From assembly GCA_027484495.1 (NCBI GenBank), contig JAIXSW010000307.1, forward strand, positions 1 to 5,148: DNA of 5,148 nucleotides, given 5' to 3'. This stretch comes from Gammaproteobacteria bacterium. GTDB taxonomy: Bacteria; Pseudomonadota; Gammaproteobacteria; Enterobacterales; Alteromonadaceae. Positions 1 through 5,148 of this stretch are shown here, piece by piece (the first letter of the stretch is position 1; each line of letters begins with the position of its first letter). The notes beneath the pieces were generated by a model, which saw nothing but the letters and a program-made list of their open reading frames with translations, ran no database searches and was not told where the DNA came from. Made by a program: the position numbers and the translations under genes.

Positions 1-474
1 CAGCCACAGTTCCCACTTTTGCGTCTGATGATCTTCAGCTTCCGGATAATCACCGTCCGCCCATAAATCATCAGCCGAAATATCGTCTTTGCGACTCTGC
101 TTTTTTCTCAGCATGTCAAAGCGTACGTTTCGGGCGATGGTAAAAATCCAGGTTGAAGCGCAGCCACGGGTCGGGTCGAACAATGCAGCTTTCTGCCAGA
201 CATTCAGCAGAGTATCCTGCACCATTTCCAGAGCTTGCTGCTCGTTGCCAAACATTTTGATACCAAAAGCCCGCAACCGCGGCGCGAAGTAGCCAAACAG
301 TTCCTGATAGGCCTGTTTGTCGCGGGTCAATGCGACCAGTGCCAGTGCTTGTTCCCATTGGCCCAAGTCACGACTTACCGGTTCAGTCGTCGCCAAATTC
401 AATGTCCTGTCGGTTACCAGTGCTGGTGTGGAAGGTTCGGGGCCATGATGCCTTGCTGTCATCATCAAATCCAT
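1..474 (-). CDS. ECF RNA polymerase sigma factor, RpoE/ChrR (ECF11)-like, 3' end cut by window edge
   Basis: This is the N-terminal 158 residues of an extracytoplasmic-function sigma factor, which directs RNA polymerase to a stress regulon. The reading frame is open from ATG at 474 to the window edge, with an in-frame TAA immediately upstream (480-478) and a good Shine-Dalgarno, so the start is well supported. Residues 1-38 are a non-conserved leader. Residues about 40-125 form sigma region 2, including LFGYFAPRLRAF (59-70), VQDTLLNVWQKAALFDP (85-101) and the -10-recognition helix WIFTIARNVRFDMLRKK (109-125). The following acidic linker contains DDLW (135-138), as in Rhodobacter RpoE, the singlet-oxygen sigma factor controlled by the zinc anti-sigma ChrR. 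Region 4 (-35 recognition) lies beyond the edge. From the family one expects a ChrR-like anti-sigma gene next downstream, to the left; this is inference. The gene diverges from azoR. ECF assignment is secure; the ECF11 subgroup is likely but rests on remembered similarity. Confidence 0.9.
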   Translation of the reverse strand, partial: MDLMMTARHHGPEPSTPALVTDRTLNLATTEPVSRDLGQWEQALALVALTRDKQAYQELFGYFAPRLRAFGIKMFGNEQQALEMVQDTLLNVWQKAALFDPTRGCASTWIFTIARNVRFDMLRKKQSRKDDISADDLWADGDYPEAEDHQTQKWELWL

Positions 475-481
475 TATTTAA

Positions 482-487
482 TCTTCC
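482..487 (-). promoter_or_regulatory. Ribosome binding site of the ECF sigma gene
   Basis: GGAAGA, read on the minus strand, lies 7 nt before the ATG at 474. It selects this ATG over the in-frame ATGs at 465 and 462, which have no comparable purine-rich site at proper spacing. Confidence 0.6.
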
Positions 488-506
488 GGGTCGCTGAGTT
501 GTACAG

Positions 507-536
507 CTTATACGCACGGTCTGTTGTGCCGGTTCA
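507..536 (-). promoter_or_regulatory. Candidate ECF-type promoter of the sigma factor gene
   Basis: On the minus strand, TGAACC (536-531) and TATAAG (512-507) are separated by 18 nt. This differs by one base from the TGATCC -35 element known for RpoE/ChrR-type sigma factors, and TATAAG contains the TAAG typical of their -10. A start near position 500 would give a leader of about 25 nt containing the Shine-Dalgarno. ECF genes are commonly autoregulated, which fits. The match is short and was found by eye, so it may be chance. TATAAG could equally be a housekeeping -10. Confidence 0.3.
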
Positions 537-547
537 GTCGGCATCAC

Positions 548-561
548 AGAAATATATTTCT
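548..561. repeat. 14-bp perfect palindrome in the divergent sigma/azoR intergenic region
   Basis: AGAAATATATTTCT is its own reverse complement over all 14 bases. It lies between the two divergent start codons (474 and 672). A weak sigma70-like pair facing azoR, TCGGCA (538-543) and TAAAAT (561-566) with a 17-nt spacer, would place the palindrome inside the promoter spacer, where an operator could act. The sequence is AT-rich, so chance is a real alternative. No regulator gene lies within the window. I do not recognise it as the box of a named regulator. Confidence 0.3.
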
Positions 562-658
562 AAAATGTAGAATGAAACGTGCGGTTAAATGCGATATATC
601 TTCGATTAGATGTGATTTATGCTGGTTTTATTCGTTGAGACCCGCTTCAACATTCATC

Positions 659-663
659 GAGGA
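659..663 (+). promoter_or_regulatory. Ribosome binding site deciding the azoR start
   Basis: GAGGA lies 8 nt before the ATG at 672 but only 2 nt before the in-frame ATG at 666. The spacing therefore favours 672, which also gives the N-terminus MKKVLVVQSS, collinear with MSKVLVLKSS of E. coli AzoR. Confidence 0.75.
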
Positions 664-671
664 ATATGCAA

Positions 672-1277
672 ATGAAAAAAGTATTGGTTGTTCAAAGTTC
701 TGTCAGTGGTGAGCAAGGCAAGTCAAACCAACTGATCGAACAGTTTATCAACGCCTTACCGGCCGGTTTTAGTCGTGACGACCTTGACTTGGTCGGTGAT
801 AGTTTTCCGCACCTGGCGATGAGTGAAATCGGCGCCTGGATGACGCCGGCCGATAATCGCAGCCCGGAACAAGCAGCGCTTGCAGCATTGTCCGATAACG
901 CTATTGCCCAAGTGCAGGCAGCGGATGTCATTTTATTAGGCGTGCCGATGTACAATTTCGGCGTACCGAGCCAGCTAAAAGCCTGGTTTGACCGTTTGGC
1001 CCGTGCTGGTATTACCTTTAAATATACTGAACAAGGTCCGGTCGGATTACTGGCTGACAAGCCGGTGGTGATATTCGCGACTCGCGGCGGTATCTACAAA
1101 GACCTGCCAGCTGATTCACAGACCCCATTCCTCAAGAGCTTCTTCAACTTTATTGGTCTGAAGGATCTGCATTTCGTTTACGCAGAAGGCCTGAACATGG
1201 GACCTGACAGCGCGGCGCAGGCGTTGTCTGCTGCCAGTGCACAAATCCAGTCATTAACGGCAGACCTGGCAGCCTGA
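672..1277 (+). CDS. azoR: FMN-dependent NADH-azoreductase / NADH:quinone reductase AzoR
   Basis: The 201-residue product is a cytoplasmic flavodoxin-fold enzyme that uses NADH and FMN for two-electron reduction of quinones and, in vitro, azo dyes; in E. coli it protects against thiol and quinone stress. It is collinear with E. coli AzoR and has the same length. Visible landmarks are KVLVVQSS (3-10) with a following SNQL (18-21) forming the FMN phosphate loop, PMYNF (92-96) binding the isoalloxazine ring, LKAWFDRLARAGITFKYTEQGPVGL (102-126), TRGG (137-140), and FIGL with FVYAEGLNMGP near the C-terminus. The start at 672 is preferred over 666 on ribosome-binding-site spacing and alignment. The gene is divergent from a stress-type ECF sigma gene, is followed by a hairpin terminator, and so appears monocistronic. 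No clear strong sigma70 promoter is visible upstream. Nothing is missing or broken. Confidence 0.95.
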   Translation: MKKVLVVQSSVSGEQGKSNQLIEQFINALPAGFSRDDLDLVGDSFPHLAMSEIGAWMTPADNRSPEQAALAALSDNAIAQVQAADVILLGVPMYNFGVPSQLKAWFDRLARAGITFKYTEQGPVGLLADKPVVIFATRGGIYKDLPADSQTPFLKSFFNFIGLKDLHFVYAEGLNMGPDSAAQALSAASAQIQSLTADLAA

Positions 1278-1294
1278 GTCTGACCAGTTAAACA

Positions 1295-1330
1295 GCCATC
1301 AAGACCGGGCATTTGGTCCCGGTCTTTGGC
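1295..1330 (+). terminator. Hairpin terminator downstream of azoR
   Basis: A perfect 9-bp stem pairs AAGACCGGG (1301-1309) with CCCGGTCTT (1318-1326) around an 8-nt loop. It is extended by GCCA (1295-1298) with TGGC (1327-1330) across a 2-nt bulge. It starts 17 nt after the azoR stop. The T tract is short (1325-1327), so intrinsic termination may be partial. The position between azoR and the peptidase promoter supports the role. Confidence 0.65.
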
Positions 1331-1347
1331 AATTGTGGCGCAGAAGA

Positions 1348-1376
1348 TTGAATTTGGCGGACTTGCTTTGTATAAC
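1348..1376 (+). promoter_or_regulatory. Sigma70-like promoter of the S9 peptidase gene
   Basis: TTGAAT (1348-1353) and TATAAC (1371-1376) are separated by 17 nt, matching the -35 consensus at 4 of 6 and the -10 at 5 of 6 positions. Transcription would begin around 1383, leaving a leader of just under 40 nt before the ATG at 1421. The site lies after the azoR terminator, so the peptidase gene is probably its own transcription unit. No operator is evident. Confidence 0.5.
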
Positions 1377-1420
1377 AACAGGCTCTGTCCACAATCTCAG
1401 CTCAGGTCTGGCTACACAAC

Positions 1421-3877
1421 ATGAAAAAACTCCAGTACAGCGCCATCGCACTCGCCCTCACCGCCATTTTATCTACACCCCCGGTATTCGCCGAACGCGA
1501 AGCCGCGCGCTTTAATCTGCAAACACAACAAATTCAGGGCCAGAGCGGCACTGTGGCTATGACCATCGAGCAGGCGATGGCCCATCAGGATTGGCTCGGC
1601 CGCCAACCGGAGCTGGCTTATTGGTCTGCGGATAGCCAATCGCTGATTTATCAGCGCAAACAAGCCGGCAATGAGCTGCGCGACTGGCATCAGGTTCGCA
1701 TTGATAGCGGGCAGAGCACACAGGTGGCGTTAAACGATCTGGATGATGTCGGTGCTGCCGAGCAGGTATTTTCCGCGGATCGCAAATTTGCCGGCTGGAT
1801 TTTTGAAGGCAATGTGTTTGTCAAAAGTCTCAGTGACGGCAAGATCAGTCAGCTGACGCGCAGTAATGACAACCGGCTGGCCCTGCAGTTTTTGACCGAT
1901 GGCCGTGTCGCCTGGCGCCAGGGCTGGGATTTCTATGCAGTTGATTTAAATAGCGGTTTGCATGTGCAACTGGCCAGCCTGAAACTGGAAGACGCACCTA
2001 CTGCACCGCCAGCCCCGCAGGGTTATCTGGCCGAAGAACAGCATAAACTGATTAAATTCGTCGCGCTTGAGCATAAAAACGCAGTGGACTTGTACCAGCA
2101 GCAGGAAGCACTGCGCAAAGCCAATAATACTGTGGCAGTGGCGCCGGTTTATCTTGGCAAAGATAAACAAATTTCCGACGCAGCGTTGTCACCGGATGGC
2201 AGCAAGCTGGTGTTGGCTTTAGGTGCGAAAACCCGCTGGAATGACGAGCGCGATATCATGCCAAATTACATCACCGGTAATGGTGATATTGCCGCACAGC
2301 CGGTACGCCGGCGCGTCAACGATCAAAAACCAGAACCAGAGCAGTTTTTCCTGGTTGACCTGGCAACAGCAGAAGCGAAAGAACTGAAGCAAGACGTGCT
2401 GTCCGGGTTTGACGAAGATGTATTGGCTAGTGTCAAAGCGGAAAATGCCAAACGCGATGGCAAAACCTATAAGTCCGAGAAAAAGCCGCGTGCCATCACG
2501 CTGATTAACGACTGGAGCTGGGATCAGTCTGCGATTCGCTGGAACGCCGACGGCAGCCAGGTAGCGTTGATGCTTAAAGCCTGGGACAACAAAGACCGCT
2601 GGCTAACCACTGTCGATTTTAAAAAAGCAGGTTTTGTTGAACAGCACCGTTTACATGATGAAGCCTGGATTAACTACGACTTTAACAACTTCGGCTGGGC
2701 CTATGATAACCAGCTGTATTTCCTGTCTGAACAAAGTGGCTACTCGCATTTGTATCTGAAACCGCTCAAAGGTGAGGCGAAAAAGCTGACCAGCGGCAGC
2801 TTTGAAGTGAGCCAGCCGGTACTGAGTAAAGATCGCCGCAGCGTTTATTATCGCGCTAATGCGCAGCATCCTGGCATCTATAATGTGTTTAAAGTGGCGC
2901 TGGACAGTGGCAAAACCACTGCACTGACCCAGCTCAGCGGCAATCTGACGTTTAAGCTGTCGCCAGATGAGCAAAAGCTGCTGGTGCGTTATTCCACGTC
3001 GCTGCTGCCGGAAGAGCTGTATGTGATGGAGAACCAACCCAGCGCGCCATTAAAACGCCTGACTTTTACCGTTTCGAAAGAACTGCAGAATATGGCGCTA
3101 CAGGCACCGCAAGTCGTCGCTGTACCTTCAAGCCATGGTAAAGCGCCGGTTTATGCCAAGCTGTACTTGCCTAAAGACTACAAACAAGGCGAAAAACGTC
3201 GCGCCGTCATTTTCAACCATGGTGCCGGTTATCTGCAAAACAGTGATTTAGGCTGGTCCAGCTATTTCCGCGAGTTTTTCTTTCATAACCTGCTGACACA
3301 AAAAGGTTATGTGGTGCTGGATATGGATTACCGGGCATCAAAAGGTTATGGCCGTGACTGGCGTACCGCGATTTATCGCCAGATGGGCACTCCGGAAATT
3401 GAAGATCTGGCGGATGGTGTGAACTGGCTGGTCGATAATGCGCATGTTGATCGGGCTCGGATTGGCACTTATGGCGGATCTTACGGTGGCTTTATGACCT
3501 TTATGGCGATGTTTAAGCAACCTGAGCTGTTTAAAGCTGGTTCGGCGCTGCGGCCGGTTGGCGACTGGGCATATTACAATCACCCGTATACGGCAAATAT
3601 CCTCAATACACCCGATGTTGACCCTATTGCCTATGAGCGCAGTTCGCCGATTTATTTCACCGAAGGCTTAAAAGGCCAGCTGTTAATTAACTCGCCGATG
3701 GTTGATGACAATGTGTTTTTCCAGGATTCAGTGCGGATAGTACAGCGGCTGATTGAACATGAAATCAATAGTTTTGAAACGGCTATTTTCCCGGTAGAAC
3801 CGCATGGTTTCCGTCAACCGAGCAGTTGGCTGGACGAATATCGCCGGATTGAAAAGTTGTTTGACCGCACGCTGTAA
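1421..3877 (+). CDS. Exported S9-family serine peptidase (prolyl oligopeptidase / DPP4-like)
   Basis: The 818-residue product is predicted to cleave peptides after proline, or a small residue, in the periplasm or outside the cell. Residues 1-24 are a Sec signal peptide (MKK, hydrophobic core, VFA before Glu25). Residues about 55-560 match the beta-propeller (DPPIV_N/PD40-type) domain, with motifs such as LSPDGSKLVLAL and YFLSEQSGYSHLYL. Residues about 575-818 are the alpha/beta-hydrolase domain. The predicted triad is Ser687 in GGSYGG, Asp762 in VDDNV and His795 in EPHGF. Residues Tyr688, Val713, Trp716, Tyr719 and Tyr723 line up with the S1 proline pocket of human DPP4, and Asn764 with its Asn710. 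An oddity is SP (758-759) where the usual HG precedes the DDN motif. I see no clear DPP4 double-Glu N-terminus anchor, so exo- versus endopeptidase activity is open. The Shine-Dalgarno is weak (AGG, 1404-1406). The gene stands alone between terminators. Confidence 0.93.
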   Translation: MKKLQYSAIALALTAILSTPPVFAEREAARFNLQTQQIQGQSGTVAMTIEQAMAHQDWLGRQPELAYWSADSQSLIYQRKQAGNELRDWHQVRIDSGQSTQVALNDLDDVGAAEQVFSADRKFAGWIFEGNVFVKSLSDGKISQLTRSNDNRLALQFLTDGRVAWRQGWDFYAVDLNSGLHVQLASLKLEDAPTAPPAPQGYLAEEQHKLIKFVALEHKNAVDLYQQQEALRKANNTVAVAPVYLGKDKQISDAALSPDGSKLVLALGAKTRWNDERDIMPNYITGNGDIAAQPVRRRVNDQKPEPEQFFLVDLATAEAKELKQDVLSGFDEDVLASVKAENAKRDGKTYKSEKKPRAITLINDWSWDQSAIRWNADGSQVALMLKAWDNKDRWLTTVDFKKAGFVEQHRLHDEAWINYDFNNFGWAYDNQLYFLSEQSGYSHLYLKPLKGEAKKLTSGSFEVSQPVLSKDRRSVYYRANAQHPGIYNVFKVALDSGKTTALTQLSGNLTFKLSPDEQKLLVRYSTSLLPEELYVMENQPSAPLKRLTFTVSKELQNMALQAPQVVAVPSSHGKAPVYAKLYLPKDYKQGEKRRAVIFNHGAGYLQNSDLGWSSYFREFFFHNLLTQKGYVVLDMDYRASKGYGRDWRTAIYRQMGTPEIEDLADGVNWLVDNAHVDRARIGTYGGSYGGFMTFMAMFKQPELFKAGSALRPVGDWAYYNHPYTANILNTPDVDPIAYERSSPIYFTEGLKGQLLINSPMVDDNVFFQDSVRIVQRLIEHEINSFETAIFPVEPHGFRQPSSWLDEYRRIEKLFDRTL

Positions 3878-3893
3878 CAGGCAGGCAACGTTA

Positions 3894-3937
3894 TTCGCCA
3901 GCAAAAGCCCCGAAAACCGGGGCTTTTTGCTGGCGAA
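3894..3937. terminator. Bidirectional intrinsic terminator between convergent genes
   Basis: A 19-bp inverted repeat (3894-3912 with 3918-3937, one bulged T, loop AAAAC) lies in the 69-bp gap between the converging stop codons. The core AGCCCCG/CGGGGCT stem is preceded by A's and followed by T's on both strands: five T's at 3924-3928 on the plus strand and four (3906-3903) on the minus strand. It can therefore stop transcription of both the S9 peptidase and the oxidoreductase genes. Confidence 0.9.
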
Positions 3938-3946
3938 GTTGGCTGT

Positions 3947-4888
3947 TTAAGCCTGTTGTAAAAACGCTTCGGCAGCCAAGGTCAGCTGTTCCGCGATCTG
4001 GTGACTAAGCCGGTACTGTTGCAGGCGCTGCAGATTGGTTTCGCCGGCGGCAAGTTCACTCAACCAGTCGTCCAGCATGGCGTTGAAGCCGCGTTGGGTC
4101 AGGGTGGGCACCCAATCACCAAAGCCGAGTGGTTGTAAAGTGCCGGCGACACTGTGCTGACCACCACGCAGATTATCAATCTGCCAGTACCGGTCTTTGG
4201 CGAAAACCTCGAGCCGTTCAAAACTGGCGCCGGCACGCCGGTCCATCACAGCGCAAAAATCCCGGCCACTATGGGTAAATTGCAGCCGTACTTTTTGCAG
4301 CAGTTGCTGATCGCGCAGAAAATGGTGCTGGATGCTGAGGTCAGTGATATCGCTCAGCCCAGCCGCCACCACCAAGATATCAATCAGATGAATAAAATCG
4401 TCAAAAATCAGCTGACGGGGTGGTGCACTGTGCAAATGCCGGTGTTTTTGATAATGCAGGGCTTGTAAGGGGGCTTCCGCTGGTTTGGCGTATAAAGGCG
4501 CCTGATAAAGTGGCGCAAAACGGCGGTTAAAACCTACCACAAACGGCAGATTTTTTTCAGCAGCCAGTGTCAGTAACTGCTCGGTTTGTGCCAGTGTGTC
4601 ACAGACTGGTTTGTCGATAAACAGTGGGATGCCTGCTTCGAGCACCGCCGTCGCCAGCTGAAAATGACTGTTGGTTCTGCTATGGATCATCACCGCATCA
4701 GGATGATTTGCCAGCATCGTCGTAAAGTCGCTGTAGCAATCATCGATGCGGTATTGCTGAGCCAAACTACGCAGCACACTGTTATTACGACTGCACAACA
4801 CCGGCCTGATCTGCGGATGCTGGCAGACCAGTGGTAAATAGGCTTTTTGCGCGATATCACCAAGCCCCGCCAAAGCGATCCGATACAT
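3947..4888 (-). CDS. Gfo/Idh/MocA-family NAD(P)-dependent oxidoreductase, MviM (YceM)-like
   Basis: This 313-residue protein is probably a cytoplasmic NAD(P)-linked dehydrogenase of unknown substrate; the family acts on sugars and related polyols. The Rossmann motif is at the N-terminus (AGLGDIAQKAYLP, 7-19), followed by HSRTNSHF (69-76), the family DKP motif (92-94), GFNRRFAPLY (119-128) and the DDFIHLID segment (163-170) carrying the conserved His167. It aligns along its length with E. coli MviM, including MDRRAG and the C-terminal LTQRGF segment, and has similar length. The frame is open to a TTG at 4954, but ATG 4888 is chosen because it starts directly at the Rossmann strand and is preceded by GGGAAA (4898-4893). 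The enteric partner mviN/murJ is not beside it here. It converges on the S9 peptidase gene across a bidirectional terminator and follows an RluA-family gene on the same strand. Family call is secure; the reaction is unknown. Confidence 0.9.
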   Translation of the reverse strand: MYRIALAGLGDIAQKAYLPLVCQHPQIRPVLCSRNNSVLRSLAQQYRIDDCYSDFTTMLANHPDAVMIHSRTNSHFQLATAVLEAGIPLFIDKPVCDTLAQTEQLLTLAAEKNLPFVVGFNRRFAPLYQAPLYAKPAEAPLQALHYQKHRHLHSAPPRQLIFDDFIHLIDILVVAAGLSDITDLSIQHHFLRDQQLLQKVRLQFTHSGRDFCAVMDRRAGASFERLEVFAKDRYWQIDNLRGGQHSVAGTLQPLGFGDWVPTLTQRGFNAMLDDWLSELAAGETNLQRLQQYRLSHQIAEQLTLAAEAFLQQA

Positions 4889-4925
4889 AAAATTTCCCGA
4901 AAAATCCGTCAGATATACCATGTGG

Positions 4926-4954
4926 ATTGTGCAGCCGCGCGAGCTTTGTGACAA
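4926..4954 (-). promoter_or_regulatory. Candidate sigma70 promoter of the MviM-like gene
   Basis: On the minus strand, TTGTCA (4954-4949, 5 of 6 matches to -35) and CACAAT (4931-4926, 4 of 6 matches to -10) are spaced by 17 nt. A start near 4919 would leave a leader of about 30 nt. If real, it makes the longer frame beginning at TTG 4954 untranslatable from this transcript, supporting the ATG at 4888. Read-through from the upstream pseudouridine synthase gene is the alternative. Confidence 0.35.
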
Positions 4955-4979
4955 GCGCCGTGACCGGTCAGGCGGCGCT
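4954..4979. repeat. Inverted repeat with central 10-bp palindrome after the RluA-family stop
   Basis: Arms AGCGCCG (4954-4960) and CGGCGCT (4973-4979) flank TGACCGGTCA (4961-4970), itself a perfect palindrome, with two unpaired bases (4971-4972). On the minus-strand transcript this folds into a GC-rich hairpin three bases after the stop of the pseudouridine synthase gene, but no T tract follows. It could be a weak or Rho-assisted terminator or an operator, since its edge touches the candidate -35 of the oxidoreductase gene. Confidence 0.45.
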
Positions 4980-4981
4980 GT

Positions 4982-5148
4982 TCAGACCGTCAGTATCTTG
5001 TCCGTTGAGCACAACATCTGCTCGTCGGAATAAAGTGGCGGTAACTCAGCCGGGCCAAATAACGGCAGCTGCGGCGGGCAAACAAAGTGCAGCCGTTCAC
5101 CGTTATAGGGCTGGTTAAAGCTCAGCTCAGTGGCGTGCAGCAACAAGC
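4982..5148 (-). CDS. RluA-family RNA pseudouridine synthase, C-terminal fragment (5' part beyond window)
   Basis: Only the last 54 codons are present, ending at TGA (4984-4982). The segment LLLHATELSFNQPYNGERLHFVCPPQLP matches the C-terminal signature of RluA-family pseudouridine synthases (LHA..L.F..P..GE.L.F..P.P), which isomerise uridine to pseudouridine in rRNA or tRNA. The catalytic Asp domain lies off the right edge, so the exact member (RluA, RluC, RluD, TruC or a less studied relative) cannot be told. It precedes the MviM-like gene on the same strand with a 93-bp gap, so co-transcription is possible. Confidence 0.75.
   Translation of the reverse strand, partial: LLLHATELSFNQPYNGERLHFVCPPQLPLFGPAELPPLYSDEQMLCSTDKILTV

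Noticed and set aside
116..358. 80-codon minus-strand open frame inside the sigma factor gene
   Set aside because: It overlaps the well-supported ECF sigma reading frame on the same strand in another frame and has no recognisable domain.
235..570. 111-codon plus-strand open frame covering the 5' part of the sigma gene
   Set aside because: It is antisense to the sigma coding sequence, runs into the intergenic region, and has no family resemblance or good ribosome binding site.
593..611. Short symmetric elements GATATATC and ATCT-N6-AGAT upstream of azoR, considered as a LysR-type box
   Set aside because: They are too short and AT-rich to stand apart from chance, do not fit T-N11-A spacing, and no LysR gene is adjacent.
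666..671. ATG at 666 as the azoR start, adding Met-Gln
   Set aside because: The GAGGA site would be only 2 nt away; the ATG at 672 has 8-nt spacing and matches the E. coli AzoR N-terminus.
2033..2038. Glu205-Glu206 of the S9 peptidase as the DPP4 Glu205/Glu206 anchor
   Set aside because: The identical numbering is coincidental, since it counts a different signal peptide, and the surrounding GYLAEEQHKL does not resemble the DPP4 DW.YEEE motif.
2651..3037. 128-codon minus-strand open frame within the S9 peptidase gene
   Set aside because: It is antisense to a clear propeller-domain coding region and has no recognisable domain.
4154..4468. 104-codon plus-strand open frame within the oxidoreductase gene
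   Set aside because: It is antisense to conserved Gfo/Idh/MocA sequence and has no domain or start signal.
4889..4954. 22-residue N-terminal extension of the oxidoreductase from TTG at 4954
   Set aside because: It begins at a rare start codon without a Shine-Dalgarno, overlaps a candidate promoter, and lies before the normal Rossmann-fold start.
4927..5118. 63-codon plus-strand open frame at the right end
   Set aside because: It is antisense to the RluA-family C-terminus, which has a recognisable conserved signature.

Overview
The window reads as a chromosomal stretch of a gammaproteobacterium. The protein sequences look most like the Alteromonadales-type aquatic genera (Rheinheimera, Alishewanella or Arsukibacterium are my best guess). 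That placement rests on remembered family resemblance, not on a search. Base composition is moderate and even, there are no mobile-element signatures, and the genes are housekeeping or stress-type enzymes.

Layout from left to right. (1) Positions 474 to 1, minus strand: the first 158 codons of an ECF sigma factor resembling the RpoE/ChrR (ECF11) type, cut by the left edge before region sigma-4. (2) A divergent intergenic region, 475-671, holds a possible ECF-type promoter for the sigma gene and a 14-bp perfect AT-rich palindrome. (3) Positions 672-1277, plus strand: azoR, an FMN-dependent NADH:quinone/azo reductase, followed by a hairpin terminator. (4) Positions 1421-3877, plus strand: a large exported S9-family (prolyl oligopeptidase/DPP4-type) serine peptidase with its own sigma70-like promoter. 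(5) A strong bidirectional terminator at 3894-3937 separates it from (6) a convergent minus-strand Gfo/Idh/MocA oxidoreductase resembling E. coli MviM (YceM), 4888-3947. (7) Behind it on the same strand lies the last 54 codons of an RluA-family pseudouridine synthase, cut by the right edge.

The genes do not form one pathway. The only plausible functional link is the divergent pair of a probable redox or photo-oxidative stress sigma factor and a quinone reductase, which may share regulation across the 197-bp gap. The peptidase is a single-gene unit bounded by terminators. The oxidoreductase may be read alone or together with the pseudouridine synthase gene. I found no CRISPR array, tRNA, rRNA, insertion sequence or clearly novel system. 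The observations listed are modest: one sequence departure in the peptidase active-site region and several candidate regulatory sites.
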